A DNA stretch of 6,961 nt, taken from Nitrososphaerales archaeon TH5895 (GTDB taxonomy: Archaea > Thermoproteota > Nitrososphaeria > Nitrososphaerales > Nitrososphaeraceae). The position numbers and the translations under genes were made by a program. The DNA is taken from contig JAATVS010000685.1 of NCBI GenBank assembly GCA_014523695.1, forward strand, positions 1-6,961. The letters run 5' to 3'. Below, piece by piece: positions 6,497 to 6,961 of the stretch (within the stretch, counting starts at the first letter, position 1; every line of letters starts with the position of its first letter). The notes under the pieces were generated by a model. That model was not told the origin of the DNA and searched no databases. It saw only the letters and a list, made by a program, of their open reading frames with translations.

Positions 6497-6608
6497 GGTG
6501 TTCTCTAATTCCGCATCTTGCCAATAGCAGAATGCAACACCGCTAGACAGAGAAATTGTCTCAATTTCTCATTTGTGATGAAAAGTTACACTATTGGTAA
6601 CTGAGACA
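6497..6608 (+). other. Cluster of inverted repeats: candidate structured 3' UTR or small RNA
   Basis: Three stem-loops follow one another beginning 19 nt after the NrdD-like stop. First, GCATCTTGC (6513-6521) pairs with GCAGAATGC (6527-6535) around a CAATA loop, with one mismatch and one G-U pair; GGTGTT/AACACC (6497-6502 and 6536-6541) can clamp it from outside. Second, GAGAAATTG/CAATTTCTC (6550-6558 and 6562-6570) is a perfect 9-bp stem with a 3-nt loop. Third, AGTTAC/GTAACT (6584-6589 and 6597-6602) has a 7-nt loop. TGTCTCA (6557-6563) also matches TGAGACA (6602-6608), which would compete with stems two and three. A TATA-like stretch inside the upstream gene (6458-6466) could start an RNA near 6489, and the T-run at 6623-6627 could end it. 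No known RNA family is recognised. Confidence 0.4.
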
Positions 6609-6841
6609 GATCACAGATTATATTTTTAAAAGTTTATGTCTATGATAAGGGACCTAGCCGGTTCACAAGTAATGCTTTAAAAATACCTGTCTACAATGTG
6701 AATGATATTCTATTAAAGGCAATCATGGCTGCCTTGCTTATTTTAGGATGATAACTTGTGGAAATCTAGCATGTCGTTATCATTTCCTTACTCGTTAAGA
6801 CCATATCATCAACTTTGAATAGAAAAAAGAGTGTATATTTT

Positions 6842-6873
6842 GTTTGTCTGTTTGTCTGCCTATCTTTTTGTCT
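6842..6873. repeat. Four imperfect tandem copies of an 8-bp pyrimidine-rich unit
   Basis: The units read GTTTGTCT, GTTTGTCT, GCCTATCT and TTTTGTCT without gaps: two identical copies followed by two diverged ones. The tract ends two bases before the complement of the minus-strand stop at 6876. Read on the plus strand it is T-rich, so it could also help stop transcription coming from the NrdD-like gene before it runs into the convergent gene. Confidence 0.6.
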
Positions 6874-6875
6874 TG

Positions 6876-6961
6876 TTATGGTATTGATCTGCTGTACAGC
6901 TTACCTTCTAATGCTAGTTTGTACATCTCTGCTACGTACGGGTTCTTGGCTGGTGTTTCCG
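6876..6961 (-). CDS. Possible C-terminal end of an unidentified protein (rest lies beyond the window)
   Basis: On the minus strand the frame entering from the window's right edge stays open for 27 full codons and ends at TAA (complement of 6876-6878). The tail includes 'NPYVAEMYKLALEGKLYS', a helix-like pattern that looks protein-like, unlike the neighbouring intergenic frames. Local composition is also less AT-rich than the adjacent repeat tract. The piece is too short to assign to a family, and a chance open frame of this length cannot be excluded. If real, the gene converges on the NrdD-like gene. Confidence 0.5.
   Translation of the reverse strand, partial: ETPAKNPYVAEMYKLALEGKLYSRSIP

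Larger units (their letters stand above)
6478..6875. other. 398-bp intergenic region, no recognisable protein gene
   Basis: Apart from the stem-loop cluster (6497-6608) and the octamer repeat (6842-6873), nothing is recognisable. A good TATA-like sequence, TATTTTTAAA (6621-6630), would start a plus-strand transcript near 6655, but only very short start-to-stop frames follow (a 12-codon ATG frame at 6642 and a 17-codon GTG frame near 6700). The 46-codon open stretch through this area has no start near its beginning. No tRNA is seen. Confidence 0.55.

Noticed and set aside
6575..6604. Box C-like GTGATGA (6575-6581) and box D-like CTGA (6601-6604), suggesting a C/D guide RNA
   Set aside because: Only 19 nt separate the boxes, too short for a full archaeal C/D RNA, and no convincing C'/D' pair lies nearby. 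Both motifs are also used by the hairpin at 6584-6602.
6605..6750. A 46-codon plus-strand open stretch ending in a hydrophobic 'IMAALLILG' tail
   Set aside because: There is no start codon near its beginning; the usable GTG and ATG starts give only 17 and 8 residues. Such a stretch is expected by chance in AT-rich DNA.

Overview
The window looks archaeal and fits the Thaumarchaeota (Nitrososphaeria) best. Four things point there: an ESCRT-III (CdvB-type) protein; a small winged-helix protein of the kind that is abundant in that phylum; an archaeal thiolase directly followed by a DUF35 zinc-ribbon protein; and a long archaeal NrdD-like protein with an N-terminal winged helix. The DNA is AT-rich by eye. 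Genes start without clear Shine-Dalgarno sites, and TATA-like boxes lie about 27-30 bp before two start codons, as expected for leaderless archaeal transcripts. The genus cannot be fixed from this stretch.

Layout: (1) 1-201 (+), the 3' end of a winged-helix protein cut by the window edge. (2) 317-1474 (-), a cation/Ca2+ exchanger convergent with it; the gap holds a 9-bp inverted repeat followed by five Ts. (3) 1475-1878, a 404-bp divergent intergenic region with no gene. (4) 1879-3444 (+), a two-gene unit: thiolase, then DUF35 protein from a TTG codon 6 bp after the thiolase stop. (5) 3624-4265 (+), a short ESCRT-III/CdvB paralogue. (6) 4360-6477 (+), a 705-residue protein made of winged helix, ATP-cone, class III ribonucleotide reductase fold and zinc ribbon. 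(7) 6478-6875, no recognisable gene, but several strong inverted repeats just after the 705-residue gene and a short octamer repeat near the end. (8) 6876-6961 (-), the last 27 codons of a possible unidentified protein.

The thiolase and DUF35 protein form a known archaeal partnership that makes or cleaves acetoacetyl-CoA, for isoprenoid synthesis or, in ammonia-oxidising archaea, the 3-hydroxypropionate/4-hydroxybutyrate cycle. The most interesting gene is the 705-residue one. It keeps the ATP-cone, the NrdD scaffold and both zinc CxxC pairs, but shows no cysteine at the expected finger-loop position, no cysteine in the N-terminal active-site strand, and no glycyl-radical loop, because the protein ends seven residues after its last zinc cysteine. 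With a winged helix at its N-terminus it looks more like a nucleotide-sensing DNA-binding protein built from a dead reductase than an enzyme. It lies 94 bp downstream of a cell-division-type ESCRT-III gene, which raises a possible, unproven, link between dNTP status and division or membrane remodelling.
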